A stretch of 25,118 nucleotides of DNA from Anaerolineae bacterium (GTDB lineage Bacteria > Chloroflexota > Anaerolineae > JAAYZQ01): NCBI GenBank assembly GCA_016926595.1, contig JAFGOG010000084.1:1-25118 (forward strand). The letters are read 5' to 3'. Shown here piece by piece: positions 8,439-17,047 of this stretch. Made by a program: the position numbers and the translations under genes. A model generated the notes under the pieces. It was given only the letters and a program-made list of their open reading frames with translations. It searched no databases and had not been told where the DNA came from. Numbering within the stretch: the first letter of the stretch is position 1; every line of letters starts with the position of its first letter.

Positions 8439-9248
8439 GTGGCCGGGATGGATACGCTGTTGACGGTTCGCCAACTACAGGATCTCCTGCAGGTAGATCG
8501 CATCACGATCTATCGGATGTTGGACGACGGCCGGCTGCGGGGATTCAAAGTCGGAGGCCAGTGGCGGTTTTCACGCCAGGCCATTGAGAGCTGGCTGCAC
8601 GAGCAGCAGTCCAGACTGGAGGCTCTCGAACCGCCCGGGATGGGTGCGGCCGGCAGCCCCCTGCGCCCCTCGCCGAACGCCCTGCCCCTGTCCTGCATCC
8701 AGGCCATCCAGGATATCTTTGCCCAGGCATTGGGTATCGCCGCCGTCACCACAACCGTGGACGGCACACCTATCATCCCCATTGCCAATTCCTGCACATT
8801 TTGCAACCTGATCCTCGACACCAACGCGGGACGGCAGCGGTGTACTAGCTCGTGGCGAGCAGCCGCGGCGCAGGAAACACCCGCTCTCAGCCTGGCCACA
8901 GAGAGCGCGTCGCAGTTCACCACCTGCCATGCCGGCTTGCGCTACGCCTGGAGCCGGATCGAGGTCGAGGGCCAGTTCGTCGCCGCCGTGCACGCCGGCC
9001 AATTCCTGGATCGCTCGCCCGACGAGGCGGGCCGGCCAGTAGACCTGGCCGAATTGGCCGCAGCCACCAAGCTACAGGTCCAAGAGCTGCAGGCTGCGCT
9101 GGCCACCGTCCCAGTTCTGGATCCGGATCGGCAGCGCCAGGTCACGCACCTGCTGCAGCGGATGGCGGCCACCCTGTCCGAGATCGGCACTGAACGGCTG
9201 AACCTACTGAGCCGCCTGCAACGCATCGCCGAGATAACTGGCTACTAG
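8439..9248 (+). CDS. Excisionase-type HTH regulator with PocR ligand-binding domain
   Basis: A 269-residue regulator. Residues about 7-55 are a MerR-like/excisionase helix-turn-helix (LTVRQLQDLLQVDRITIYRM, then GFKVGGQWRF, typical of HTH_17). A Pro-rich linker leads to a PocR sensory domain (about 85-235), recognised by IQDIFAQALGIAAVTTTVDG, a CTFCNLI cysteine pair, a further RCTSSW cysteine and the CHAGLRYAWSRIEVEGQFVAAVHAG-type block. PocR domains are thought to bind small molecules, and the conserved cysteines could bind a metal or cluster. Start may be GTG 8439 or ATG 8448; neither has a clear Shine-Dalgarno site. The gene ends 26 bases before the large flavo-iron-sulfur gene, so it probably regulates or is co-transcribed with it. 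Confidence 0.85.
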   Translation: MAGMDTLLTVRQLQDLLQVDRITIYRMLDDGRLRGFKVGGQWRFSRQAIESWLHEQQSRLEALEPPGMGAAGSPLRPSPNALPLSCIQAIQDIFAQALGIAAVTTTVDGTPIIPIANSCTFCNLILDTNAGRQRCTSSWRAAAAQETPALSLATESASQFTTCHAGLRYAWSRIEVEGQFVAAVHAGQFLDRSPDEAGRPVDLAELAAATKLQVQELQAALATVPVLDPDRQRQVTHLLQRMAATLSEIGTERLNLLSRLQRIAEITGY

Positions 9249-9274
9249 AGATCAACGATAAGGAGACTGACCAC

Positions 9275-12200
9275 GTGAGAAAGCTATCGACCACTCTACA
9301 GGAAGAATTGCGCCGGATCTTTGGCCCGCGCGTAGCCTTTGACCGGACGGAGCGGACCTTTTACAGCCACGACGTGGGCTCGCTGCCCAGCCTGGTCAGG
9401 CCGCTGGTGGGGAATACCCTGCCGGCCGGCGTGGTGCAGCCGCTCAGCGAAGAACAGGTGCTGCAGCTAATCGCCTTTTCCCGCACACACGGCATCCCTC
9501 TGGTGCCGCGCGCCAAGTCCACCTCCGGCTATGGAGGCGTGCTCCCGGTGAAGGGTGGGTTGGTCGTCGATTTCGCCTGGATGAACCAGGTGCTGGCCGT
9601 GGACGCCGCGGCGCTGACCGTCACCGTGCAACCAGGCGTGGTCTGGGAAAAGCTGGAAAGAAAGCTGAACAAGCAGGGCCTGGCGCTGCGCACCTACCCC
9701 TCCAGCGCGCCATCCTCCACGGTGGGTGGGTGGCTGGCCCAGGGCGGGGTGGGGTTTGGCGCTTATGGGTATGGCGCGTTTCGCCACAATGTCGTGTCCT
9801 GTCGCGTCGTGCTGCCCGACTGCGAGGTGCGCGATTTTAGCGGGGACGAGCTGGACCTGATCAGCGACGCGGAGGGGATCACCGGGCTGATCACCCAGGT
9901 GACGTTGAAGGTGCGGCCGGCGGAAGCGGAGGCGTTGTGGGGCGCCCGCTTTGATACGGCCGGCGGCCTGTCTCAAGCGCTCAAGGCGATCCGCCAGGCA
10001 GACCTGCCCCTGTGGTCGGTCAGTTTTATCAATCCCAAAATGGCCGAGCTGAAGAACCAGCTCCCGCCGCACATGGAACATGGCCACCCGGTCGAGGAGC
10101 ACCGCCCCACGGTCCCCAAGGGCTATGTGGCAGTGTTCGTGAGCCACGAATCGCGCCGGGCAGCCATCGACTCTGATCTGCCCGCCCTGGTTCGCCAGGC
10201 CGGCGGCGAGATGCTGAGCGACGACGTGGTCCGCCACGAGTGGGACGAGCGCTTTAACCTGATGAGCGTCAAGCGGCTGGGGCCGAGCGTCGCCCCGGCC
10301 GAGGTGATGGTGCCCCTGGCCAACCTGGACAAGGCGCTCCAGGGGATCGAAACCCGCATCGCCCTGCCGATGGTGATGGAAGGGATGGTGAGCCAGGACG
10401 GGCTGGTGACGCTGCTGGGCTTTATCCTCCACGACGAGCGCAAGTTTAGCTTTAACTTTGCCTTTGGCCTGGCCCTCACCGTGCTCAAGATCGCCAAGGA
10501 GAACGGCGGGCGCGCCTATTCCACCGGGCTATACTTCAGCCGAGAGGCGGAACATGTGCTGGGCGCAGACCGGCTGCGCCGCCTGCGGGAATTCAAGGCT
10601 CACCAGGACCCCAGGCGCCTGCTCAATCCTGGCAAGGTGCTGGATGGCCAGCCGCTGCTCTCGGCTTTTATGGGCGTGGCCGGGGCGTTTGAGCCGCTAG
10701 TGCGGCGCTTTGGCAACAGCGCCAAGGCGCCCATCGGCGAGCGGCTCGAAGGCCAGGGCCGGCGCGGCATCCCCGACGACGTGGCCTGGTATGCCTATGC
10801 CTGCTCGCAGTGCGGCTATTGCGCGGACGAGTGCGACCAGTACTACGGCCGCGGCTGGGAGAGCCAGACGCCGCGCGGCAAGTGGTACTTCTTGCGGCAG
10901 TACATCGAAGGCAAGGCCAAGTGGAACCAGAAGATGGTGGATACGATCCTGGCCTGCACCACCTGCGAGCTGTGCAACGTGCGCTGCTGCGAGGATCTGC
11001 CGATCGAGCCAAGCTGGCTCAAGCTGCGGGGGCAGTTGATCCACGACGAGGATCGTCTGACCTTCCCGCCCTTTGAGATCATGCGCCAGTCGATGCACAA
11101 GGAGCACAACATCTGGGCCGCCTACCGGGTCGACCGGCCCAAGTGGATGCCTGAGGAAGCCCTGGGCAAGCTGCCCGAGCGGGCCGAGATCGCCTATTTC
11201 CCCGGCTGCACCGCCTCGTACGTCGAGAACGACATTGCCCAGGCCACGGCCTGCCTCCTGTACAAGGCCGGCGTCGAGTTCACTTACCTGGGGCAGGACG
11301 AGGCCTGCTGCGGCATCCCGATGCTGGTGGCGGGGCTGTGGGACACCTGGCAGGAGATCATGCGCCACAACATCGACGCCATGAAGGCGCGCGGCGTCAA
11401 GACGGTCGTCACCTCCTGCCCGGCCTGCTGGCTGGTATGGAACACCTTCTACCCGGAGTGGGCCAACAAGCTGGGCATCGACTATCCGTTCGAGGCCAAG
11501 CACTATAGCGAGATCCTGGCCGACAAGATCGAGTCCGGCGCGCTCCAGTTCGACCATGAGGTCAACATGAAGGTCACCTGGCACGACTCGTGTCACATGG
11601 GCCGGGCCGGCAAGATCTACGAGGCGCCCCGGCAGTTGATCCGGGCCATCCCCGGCATCGAGTTCGTGGAGATGGAGCACCACCACCAGGAGGCCCACTG
11701 CTGCGGCTCGGTGCTCAGCCTGGTGGCTGATCCGGACGTGGGCGAGCGGGTAGGCGACGTCCGCCTGGCCGAGGCCGAGGCGGTTGGCGCCCAGGCAGTG
11801 ATCGCCGCCTGCCCGTGCTGCGAGGTGCAGCTCAGGGTCACAGCCGACAAGACGGGGCGAGACCTGCCGATCATCGACCTGACCAGCCTGGCCTGCCAGG
11901 CGTCGGGCATCGAGCATCCTGACCCCACACCCTATGCGCTGGAGATGTGGAGCGTGTTCGAAAAGATGATCCGCCTCCTAAAGCCCGAGGCGATGGCCGA
12001 GTTCATGGCCGGGCTGCTGCCGGAGATGATCGAGGCGATGCCCACGCCCTTCCGGGGGATGATGAAGATGGTCAAGGTCTCACCTGGCCCGGTGCGCGAT
12101 ACGATGATCGCCGCGATGAAGCCGATGATGCCCTTCCTGTTCCCCCGCCTGATGCCGGGCATGATGCCCAAGGTAATGCCGGCCATGCTGGCCGCTGTCG

Positions 12201-12364
12201 GAAAGAGCATCCCGATGCCCAAGCAGATGGAGGAGCAGATGCCCGACCTGATGCCGGCGGCGATGGGCAACCTGCTGCCCAAGATGCTGCCGCTGATCAT
12301 CCCCTACTTCATGCCGTACATGGAAGCATATCTGAAGGGTGAGCGGGCGACAGCGGTCCAATAA
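9275..12364 (+). CDS. GlcD/HdrD-like FAD and 4Fe-4S oxidoreductase with CCG domains and Met/Pro-rich tail
   Basis: A 1029-residue fusion. Residues about 40-220 are a PCMH-type FAD-binding domain (PLVPRAKSTSGYGG, then SSTVGGWLAQGGVGFG), followed by an FAD-oxidase C-terminal-like region to about 470. Two 4Fe-4S motifs come next (Cys510, 513, 516, 520 and Cys561, 564, 567, 571). Two CCG domains follow (PGCTASYVEN, EACCGIPM, SCPACW; then HDSCHMGR, AHCCGS, ACPCCEV), as in HdrB/HdrD and GlpC. The set matches flavin dehydrogenases of 2-hydroxyacids that pass electrons through Fe-S centres; the substrate is unknown. About 140 C-terminal residues (from about 887) are an unusual Met/Pro-rich helical region. 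GTG start with AAGGAG upstream. The reductase gene follows after 58 bases. Confidence 0.88.
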   Translation: MRKLSTTLQEELRRIFGPRVAFDRTERTFYSHDVGSLPSLVRPLVGNTLPAGVVQPLSEEQVLQLIAFSRTHGIPLVPRAKSTSGYGGVLPVKGGLVVDFAWMNQVLAVDAAALTVTVQPGVVWEKLERKLNKQGLALRTYPSSAPSSTVGGWLAQGGVGFGAYGYGAFRHNVVSCRVVLPDCEVRDFSGDELDLISDAEGITGLITQVTLKVRPAEAEALWGARFDTAGGLSQALKAIRQADLPLWSVSFINPKMAELKNQLPPHMEHGHPVEEHRPTVPKGYVAVFVSHESRRAAIDSDLPALVRQAGGEMLSDDVVRHEWDERFNLMSVKRLGPSVAPAEVMVPLANLDKALQGIETRIALPMVMEGMVSQDGLVTLLGFILHDERKFSFNFAFGLALTVLKIAKENGGRAYSTGLYFSREAEHVLGADRLRRLREFKAHQDPRRLLNPGKVLDGQPLLSAFMGVAGAFEPLVRRFGNSAKAPIGERLEGQGRRGIPDDVAWYAYACSQCGYCADECDQYYGRGWESQTPRGKWYFLRQYIEGKAKWNQKMVDTILACTTCELCNVRCCEDLPIEPSWLKLRGQLIHDEDRLTFPPFEIMRQSMHKEHNIWAAYRVDRPKWMPEEALGKLPERAEIAYFPGCTASYVENDIAQATACLLYKAGVEFTYLGQDEACCGIPMLVAGLWDTWQEIMRHNIDAMKARGVKTVVTSCPACWLVWNTFYPEWANKLGIDYPFEAKHYSEILADKIESGALQFDHEVNMKVTWHDSCHMGRAGKIYEAPRQLIRAIPGIEFVEMEHHHQEAHCCGSVLSLVADPDVGERVGDVRLAEAEAVGAQAVIAACPCCEVQLRVTADKTGRDLPIIDLTSLACQASGIEHPDPTPYALEMWSVFEKMIRLLKPEAMAEFMAGLLPEMIEAMPTPFRGMMKMVKVSPGPVRDTMIAAMKPMMPFLFPRLMPGMMPKVMPAMLAAVGKSIPMPKQMEEQMPDLMPAAMGNLLPKMLPLIIPYFMPYMEAYLKGERATAVQ

Positions 12365-12422
12365 GCGCATCGCACGTTGTAATGGCTCGAGGATCGAACA
12401 CAAATTTATCAAGGAGCTTGAC

Positions 12423-14111
12423 ATGGGAAAGAAGATTGTTGTAATTGGAGGCGTGGCAGCCGGTCCAAAGGCTGCCGCACGGGCGAGGCGCCTGGACCCA
12501 AGCGCCGAGATAACGATCGTGGAGAAAGACGAGTTGTTGTCCTACGCAGGCTGTGGTCTGCCCTACTATATCTCCGGCATGGTCGAGGATCGAAGGCAGC
12601 TCATGACCACGCCCATCGGGGTCCTGCGCGACCCCAAGTTCTTTGCGCAGGTCAAGAACATCAAGGTCTTCAACAAGACCAAGGCCGTGGGCATCGACCG
12701 CAAGGCCAAGACGATTGAGGTCCAAGGGGTTGACTCAGGCGAGGTGCAGCAGTTGCCCTACGACAAGCTGATCATTGCCACCGGCGCGGACCCGATCGAG
12801 CCGCCGATCCCCGGCAAGGACCTGAAGAACGTGTGGCGGCTGAAGCAGATCGAGGACGCCGACCGTTTCCGCGAGTACCTGCAAAGTGCAGCCAACCCTA
12901 ACGTGGTCATCATCGGCGGTGGGTTGATCGGCATGGAAATGACCGAGGCAGTGGTCGAGAGGCGGGGCGGCGTCACCGTCGTCGAGATGCTGCCCCACGT
13001 GCTGCCTATGATCGACGCTGAAATGGCTTCTCTCCTGGAAAAGCACATGAAAGATGTCGGCGTCAAGGTGCTAACCTCGACCAGAGTAGAGCGGATGGAG
13101 GGAGACGGCGATGGCCGGATCAGGCAGGTCGTCACCTCAAACGGGCAGTTAGAGGCGGACCTGGTGTTGCTCAGCGTCGGCATCCGGCCCAACGTCGAGC
13201 TGGCCAAGAAGGCCGGGCTGCTGATCGGCCCTACCGGCGGCATCTATGTCAACGACTATATGCAGACCTCAGACCCGGACATCTATGCCGCGGGCGACTG
13301 CGCCGAAAAGTCGTGCAACATCCGCGGGACCGCCTGTTCTCTTCCCCTGGGCTCGGTCGCCAACAAAGAAGGCCGGGTGGCCGGCTCTAACGTCGTGGGC
13401 TATGTCGAGCGTTTCCCGGGCATCCAAGGAGCCACAGCGCTCAAGGTCTTTGACTGGAACGTCGGCCGGGCTGGCCTCAGCGCCGAACAGGCGGCTGAGC
13501 TGGGTATCCCTGTGATCTCGGCGACTGTCTCTGCCCCCGACAGACCACACTACTACCCGGGGAACGAACCGGTCATCCTCAAGCTGACCGCCGAGAAGGC
13601 CAACCGGCGCCTGATTGGCATCCAGGGGGTCGGCCCTGGTGATGTCATGAAGCGTATCGACGTGGCCATTACGGCCATGACCGCGCGGATGACGGTGGAC
13701 GACGTGGCCAATCTCGATCTGGCCTACGCCCCGCCCTATTCTGAAGCTATGGACGTGCTGATCCACGGCGCCAACATCCTGCGCAACAAGCTCGATGGGC
13801 TGCTGAGGGGGGTCACTGCCAGCCAACTGCAGGCGAGCCGCCAAGCCGGGGAAGACCTGATGCTGCTCGACGTGCGCAGCCCCGACGAGCACCAGAATGG
13901 CTGCATTACGGGCAGCACGCTGATCCCACTGGGGGCCATTCGGTCCCGGCTCGACGAGATCCCGCGCGACAAGCGGGTGGTGGCTTACTGCAAGACCAGC
14001 CTCCGCGCCTGGGAAGCCGTCTGCATCCTCGCCGGCTATGGCTACACCAACGTCGAGATCCTGGACGGCGGATTCCTGGCCTGGCCCTTTGACACACATC
14101 ACGGGGTGTAG
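12423..14111 (+). CDS. CoA-disulfide / polysulfide reductase with C-terminal rhodanese domain
   Basis: A 562-residue flavoprotein disulfide reductase of the CoADR-RHD type (also described as NAD(P)H-dependent polysulfide or persulfide reductase). An N-terminal FAD Rossmann motif (VVIGGVAAGPKAA) is followed by the single active-site cysteine Cys44 in SYAGCGLPYY, an NAD(P)H site at about 160 (VVIIGGGLIGMEM) and the second FAD motif DIYAAGDCAE. A dimerisation domain then leads to a rhodanese domain (about 460-560) with active-site Cys523 in AYCKTSLRAW. The rhodanese loop is CKTSLRA rather than the usual CxxGxR. Reaction: reduction of CoA disulfide, CoA persulfide or polysulfide. ATG 12423 follows AAGGAGCTTGAC. 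It probably works with the upstream flavo-Fe-S protein in sulfur or thiol redox metabolism. Confidence 0.92.
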   Translation: MGKKIVVIGGVAAGPKAAARARRLDPSAEITIVEKDELLSYAGCGLPYYISGMVEDRRQLMTTPIGVLRDPKFFAQVKNIKVFNKTKAVGIDRKAKTIEVQGVDSGEVQQLPYDKLIIATGADPIEPPIPGKDLKNVWRLKQIEDADRFREYLQSAANPNVVIIGGGLIGMEMTEAVVERRGGVTVVEMLPHVLPMIDAEMASLLEKHMKDVGVKVLTSTRVERMEGDGDGRIRQVVTSNGQLEADLVLLSVGIRPNVELAKKAGLLIGPTGGIYVNDYMQTSDPDIYAAGDCAEKSCNIRGTACSLPLGSVANKEGRVAGSNVVGYVERFPGIQGATALKVFDWNVGRAGLSAEQAAELGIPVISATVSAPDRPHYYPGNEPVILKLTAEKANRRLIGIQGVGPGDVMKRIDVAITAMTARMTVDDVANLDLAYAPPYSEAMDVLIHGANILRNKLDGLLRGVTASQLQASRQAGEDLMLLDVRSPDEHQNGCITGSTLIPLGAIRSRLDEIPRDKRVVAYCKTSLRAWEAVCILAGYGYTNVEILDGGFLAWPFDTHHGV

Positions 14112-14259
14112 GCAGCCGGCCGATCTCGACAACCATGACCGGCTCCGACGAGGCAGTCAAAGCCTAGCCGGAGGGCACGATTGTCGGCCGCATGGAGCTT
14201 TTCCACTGGGCCACAGAATCGCACAGCGGGATTACGGGCGGGATCCTTCGCTCGGAACG

Positions 14260-14285
14260 CGGGCCAGGCAGCATTGCCTGGCCCG
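14260..14285. terminator. Strong hairpin between convergent genes
   Basis: An 11-bp perfect stem (14260-14270 with 14275-14285), loop GCAT, followed on the plus strand by TTT. It lies between the reductase (stop 14111) and the DUF1847 gene (stop 14300) and could serve both. The stretch 14112-14259 before it holds no gene that I can see. Confidence 0.72.
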
Positions 14286-14299
14286 TTTGCCTGTGTCGC

Positions 14300-14959
14300 C
14301 TACCTTTGCGCCTTGGACCCTGTGAGTCGACGATAGTAAGAGCGGCTGGTGTAGAGACAGGCGACCGGATTGTGGCCCAGAACACGGTCTTTGGCGACCA
14401 GCACCGTCGCCGGCGCCTTGGAGTGCATAAAGAACAAGCTGTCGTGGCCCACGCATAGGCCGATGACGACGTTGAGCTGGGTGCCCGCCTTGGCCAGCAA
14501 GGCCGCCTGCCCGATTGGGCTGCACAGCGCCTCATACTGGCCCGGGCGGACCTTTTCCTCGTCCTTCAGGCCGATCGACTCTTTAGAGATAGAGCCTACT
14601 TTGCAGCAGACGGTATAGACCTCAAAGCCTCCGGCGACCAAAATCTCCTCGGCCAGCCTGGCCTCGTGCATGAGGCCGATACAGTGGGCGATGCCCAGCT
14701 TCTGCGCCCCGATGCGCCGGGCGTAATCCATGGTATCCTCGATGCGGGTCGTCCGGCAATAGCCGGCCGATTCGGTGCGGGCTGACTCCTGGGCCAGCCT
14801 CCGCAGCTCGCCGGGTTCCAGGTAAGCTTGCTCGACCTGTGCCAACAGCTCTGGCTCGGCCAACATCGGGCAGAATGGTGGAAGCTGTGCGCTCCCTGGC
14901 TCTGCGCTACAAGCTTGCACATGGCACTTGGCGCACATCGGTCCGGCATAGTCTGCCAT
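14300..14959 (-). CDS. DUF1847 cysteine-rich protein
   Basis: A 219-residue protein of the DUF1847 family, typical of anaerobes. An N-terminal CAKCHVQAC cluster, a PFCPML motif and further cysteines (GYCRTTR, AHCIGLMHEA, YTVCCKVG, GLCVGHDSLF) are spread along the protein, suggesting metal or Fe-S binding. The function is not established. ATG 14959 is chosen, with AGGAGG 11 bases upstream; a TTG at 14968 is in frame but too close to that site. It is the last gene of the minus-strand run, 21 bases after YibE/F, with the strong hairpin behind it. Confidence 0.85.
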   Translation of the reverse strand: MADYAGPMCAKCHVQACSAEPGSAQLPPFCPMLAEPELLAQVEQAYLEPGELRRLAQESARTESAGYCRTTRIEDTMDYARRIGAQKLGIAHCIGLMHEARLAEEILVAGGFEVYTVCCKVGSISKESIGLKDEEKVRPGQYEALCSPIGQAALLAKAGTQLNVVIGLCVGHDSLFFMHSKAPATVLVAKDRVLGHNPVACLYTSRSYYRRLTGSKAQR

Positions 14960-14980
14960 GAGAAGCAAATCCTCCTATCC

Positions 14981-16165
14981 CTATTCTACGTCCCGGTCGG
15001 GGTCGGGCGCCGGGGCCCGGGCAACCAGGGCGGCGATCAGGGTGGTCAACGGCACCCCGGCCAGCAGCCCAAGGCTGCCGACGAGGGTCCGCACGACCTC
15101 CTCGGAGATGATCTCCCGGTTGAGCGTGGTGGTCACCGGCTCGGTGTAGATTGAAAACATAAGCAGGAGCGGCAGGGCAACGCCGGCGTAGGCCAGCAAC
15201 AAGGTGTTGACCATGGCCGCGATGTGGTCGCGGCCGATGACCATGCCATGTTGGAACAGGGCGCGCCAGCCCAGGCTGGGGTTGGCTTTGCTCAGCTCAA
15301 AGACAGCCGACGACTGGTTGATGACCACGTCGTCCAAGGCGCCCAGCGTGCCGACGATGATGCCGGCCAGCAGCAGGCCCTGGAGGTCCAACCGCGCCCC
15401 GGCCACCTGCAAAAAGGCCGACTCTTCGGCCCCAAAGCCAGACAGCCGCGCCCAACCTACGAACCAGACCGCCAGCAGAGCGGTCAGTATCAGGCTGAGG
15501 AGCAGGCCCGCCACGGCCACGTGGGTCTTGCGCCGCCAGCCATAGACCAGGTACAAGCTGACGCCCATCATGACCACTGAACCGAGGATAGCGATGGTCA
15601 CCGGGTTGTGCCCGGCCAGGATCTGGGGTACGATGAAAGCGGCGATGACGATCAGGCTAACCCCCATGCCGACCAGGGAGCGCACCCCCTGCCAGCCGCT
15701 CAGCAGCAGGGTGGCGGCCACAAACAGCAGCGCCAGCCACAGCAGCGGCCCGGTCCGCACGTAATCGGCGATGTACAGCAGGTCTTCGCCGTCTGGGGTG
15801 CGGCCGTACTGCACCAGCACCCGGTCGCCGACGCGGAACATCCGGCTCTGGTTGGTCAGGCCCAGCAGACCGTGCTCCACATCCATCTCCTGCCCGGCCA
15901 AGGTCCCACTGGTGATGCGCAGCCGGAGGCGCTGATAAGGCTGCTCGATCTCGCCCTGGGCGATAGTTCCCTCTTCCAACACCTCGACTATGCGGGCATA
16001 GAGCGTTTCACTCTCGCCGGGAGCCAGGTCGCTGCCTGGCGCACCGGGCATCCCCCGCTCGGCAATGGCGGCCAGCAGGATAACGATGGCGGCGACGAGC
16101 AGCCCGCCGGCGATCCACCCAGTTCGACGGGGATGGGGCCTGACCGGCTCATTTTCTTCTGGCAT
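14981..16165 (-). CDS. YibE/F-family membrane protein
   Basis: A 394-residue protein of the YibE/F family (PF07907 type). One N-terminal membrane segment (about 15-35) is followed by an extracytoplasmic beta-rich domain (about 50-140) and then seven or so membrane helices. Family blocks include GLLLAGIIVGTLGALDDVVINQSSAV and MGRDHIAAMVNTLLLAYAG (here VIGRDHIAAMVNTLLLAYAG). The function of the family is unknown; transport or export is suspected. It starts 23 bases after the MBL-fold gene and is followed by DUF1847. No strong Shine-Dalgarno site, so coupled translation is plausible. Confidence 0.88.
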   Translation of the reverse strand: MPEENEPVRPHPRRTGWIAGGLLVAAIVILLAAIAERGMPGAPGSDLAPGESETLYARIVEVLEEGTIAQGEIEQPYQRLRLRITSGTLAGQEMDVEHGLLGLTNQSRMFRVGDRVLVQYGRTPDGEDLLYIADYVRTGPLLWLALLFVAATLLLSGWQGVRSLVGMGVSLIVIAAFIVPQILAGHNPVTIAILGSVVMMGVSLYLVYGWRRKTHVAVAGLLLSLILTALLAVWFVGWARLSGFGAEESAFLQVAGARLDLQGLLLAGIIVGTLGALDDVVINQSSAVFELSKANPSLGWRALFQHGMVIGRDHIAAMVNTLLLAYAGVALPLLLMFSIYTEPVTTTLNREIISEEVVRTLVGSLGLLAGVPLTTLIAALVARAPAPDPDRDVE

Positions 16166-16188
16166 CGCCGAACCCTACCGCCTCGCCC

Positions 16189-17010
16189 TCAGAACTCCAG
16201 GACGGTCCCGGCCGGGCAGGGGTGTACCTGCTCGTCGAAAGCCACGGCCAGGGCCACGTAGGCCGTCTGGCCGGTACAGTGGTTTAGATAGAGGGCCGGC
16301 GGCCCTAGTGGGCGCAATAGGTCGACGAGCCGGCGCAGGTGCGCCTGGTCGGCGTTGCCCAGATGCGCCCCGCCGAGGATCGCCGCCGGATCTCGCCTGA
16401 AGGTTCGCCGCACGTGGGCCAGAGTATTTAGCAGTCCGGCGTGGCAGCAGCCGCAGACCAGCACCAGGCCCGCCGGGCTGTCCAACACCAGGGCCATGTC
16501 GTCGCGGTAGGGATCGGGAGCCCAACCCTGGCCGTCGCGAATGCAGTGGTGCGAGCTGCGCCCTTCCGGATCGGGCCGCTCGGCGATCTCACCACTGGTC
16601 CACACGCCGGGCAGGATCTCCTGGGGCGCGGCGTCAAGGCGGAGGTCTGCCACGCGGCGCACATCCGGCTCTGGCAGCCGCAGCCCCACCGGCTGGAGCT
16701 TCTCGCCCCGCCGCGAGAACCGCTCGCGCAGCAGGTCCGGGTGGGCGTACAGGGGCAGCCCGGGCCGCAGTTTCAGCAGGGCGGCCAAGCCGCCGGTGTG
16801 GTCATAGTGGGCGTGACTTAGCGCCAGGGCCGAGATAGTCGCCGGCGCAATCTGCGCCTCTTCCAGGTTGTGCAAGAGGACGGTGCCGCTGGCTCCGGTG
16901 TCGAACAGCGCCCGCCTGCCTTGCGCTTCGATCAAAAACGCCAAACCATGCTCACCCCACAGGGTGGAGCGGTTCTTGACCGAGTTGTCGATCAGGCAGG
17001 TGACCTTCAC
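16189..17010 (-). CDS. MBL-fold metallo-hydrolase
   Basis: A 273-residue metallo-beta-lactamase-fold protein with the metal motif SHAHYDHTGG (HxHxDH). It has the other family elements CGCCHAGLLNTL and NHCTGQTA and an N-terminal LFDTGASGTVLLHN strand. It resembles the group annotated as dihydropterin ribofuranosyl-aminobenzene phosphate synthase-like hydrolases; the true substrate is unknown. Start is GTG 17010, six bases after GGAGG. A further 31 in-frame residues to 17103 would overlap the HAD gene and look unrelated. Confidence 0.88.
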   Translation of the reverse strand: MKVTCLIDNSVKNRSTLWGEHGLAFLIEAQGRRALFDTGASGTVLLHNLEEAQIAPATISALALSHAHYDHTGGLAALLKLRPGLPLYAHPDLLRERFSRRGEKLQPVGLRLPEPDVRRVADLRLDAAPQEILPGVWTSGEIAERPDPEGRSSHHCIRDGQGWAPDPYRDDMALVLDSPAGLVLVCGCCHAGLLNTLAHVRRTFRRDPAAILGGAHLGNADQAHLRRLVDLLRPLGPPALYLNHCTGQTAYVALAVAFDEQVHPCPAGTVLEF

Positions 17011-17047
17011 CTTCGTCCTCCATTCAGCTTTTTCGCCCAGATCTAAG

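Noticed and set aside
10697..11917. A 406-codon open frame on the minus strand inside the flavo-iron-sulfur gene
   Set aside because: It is a GC-rich antisense shadow without recognisable domains; the plus strand carries clear Fe-S and CCG motifs.
14112..14259. Possible small gene between the reductase and the hairpin
   Set aside because: No ORF with a Shine-Dalgarno site or recognisable product; treated as the untranslated trailer.
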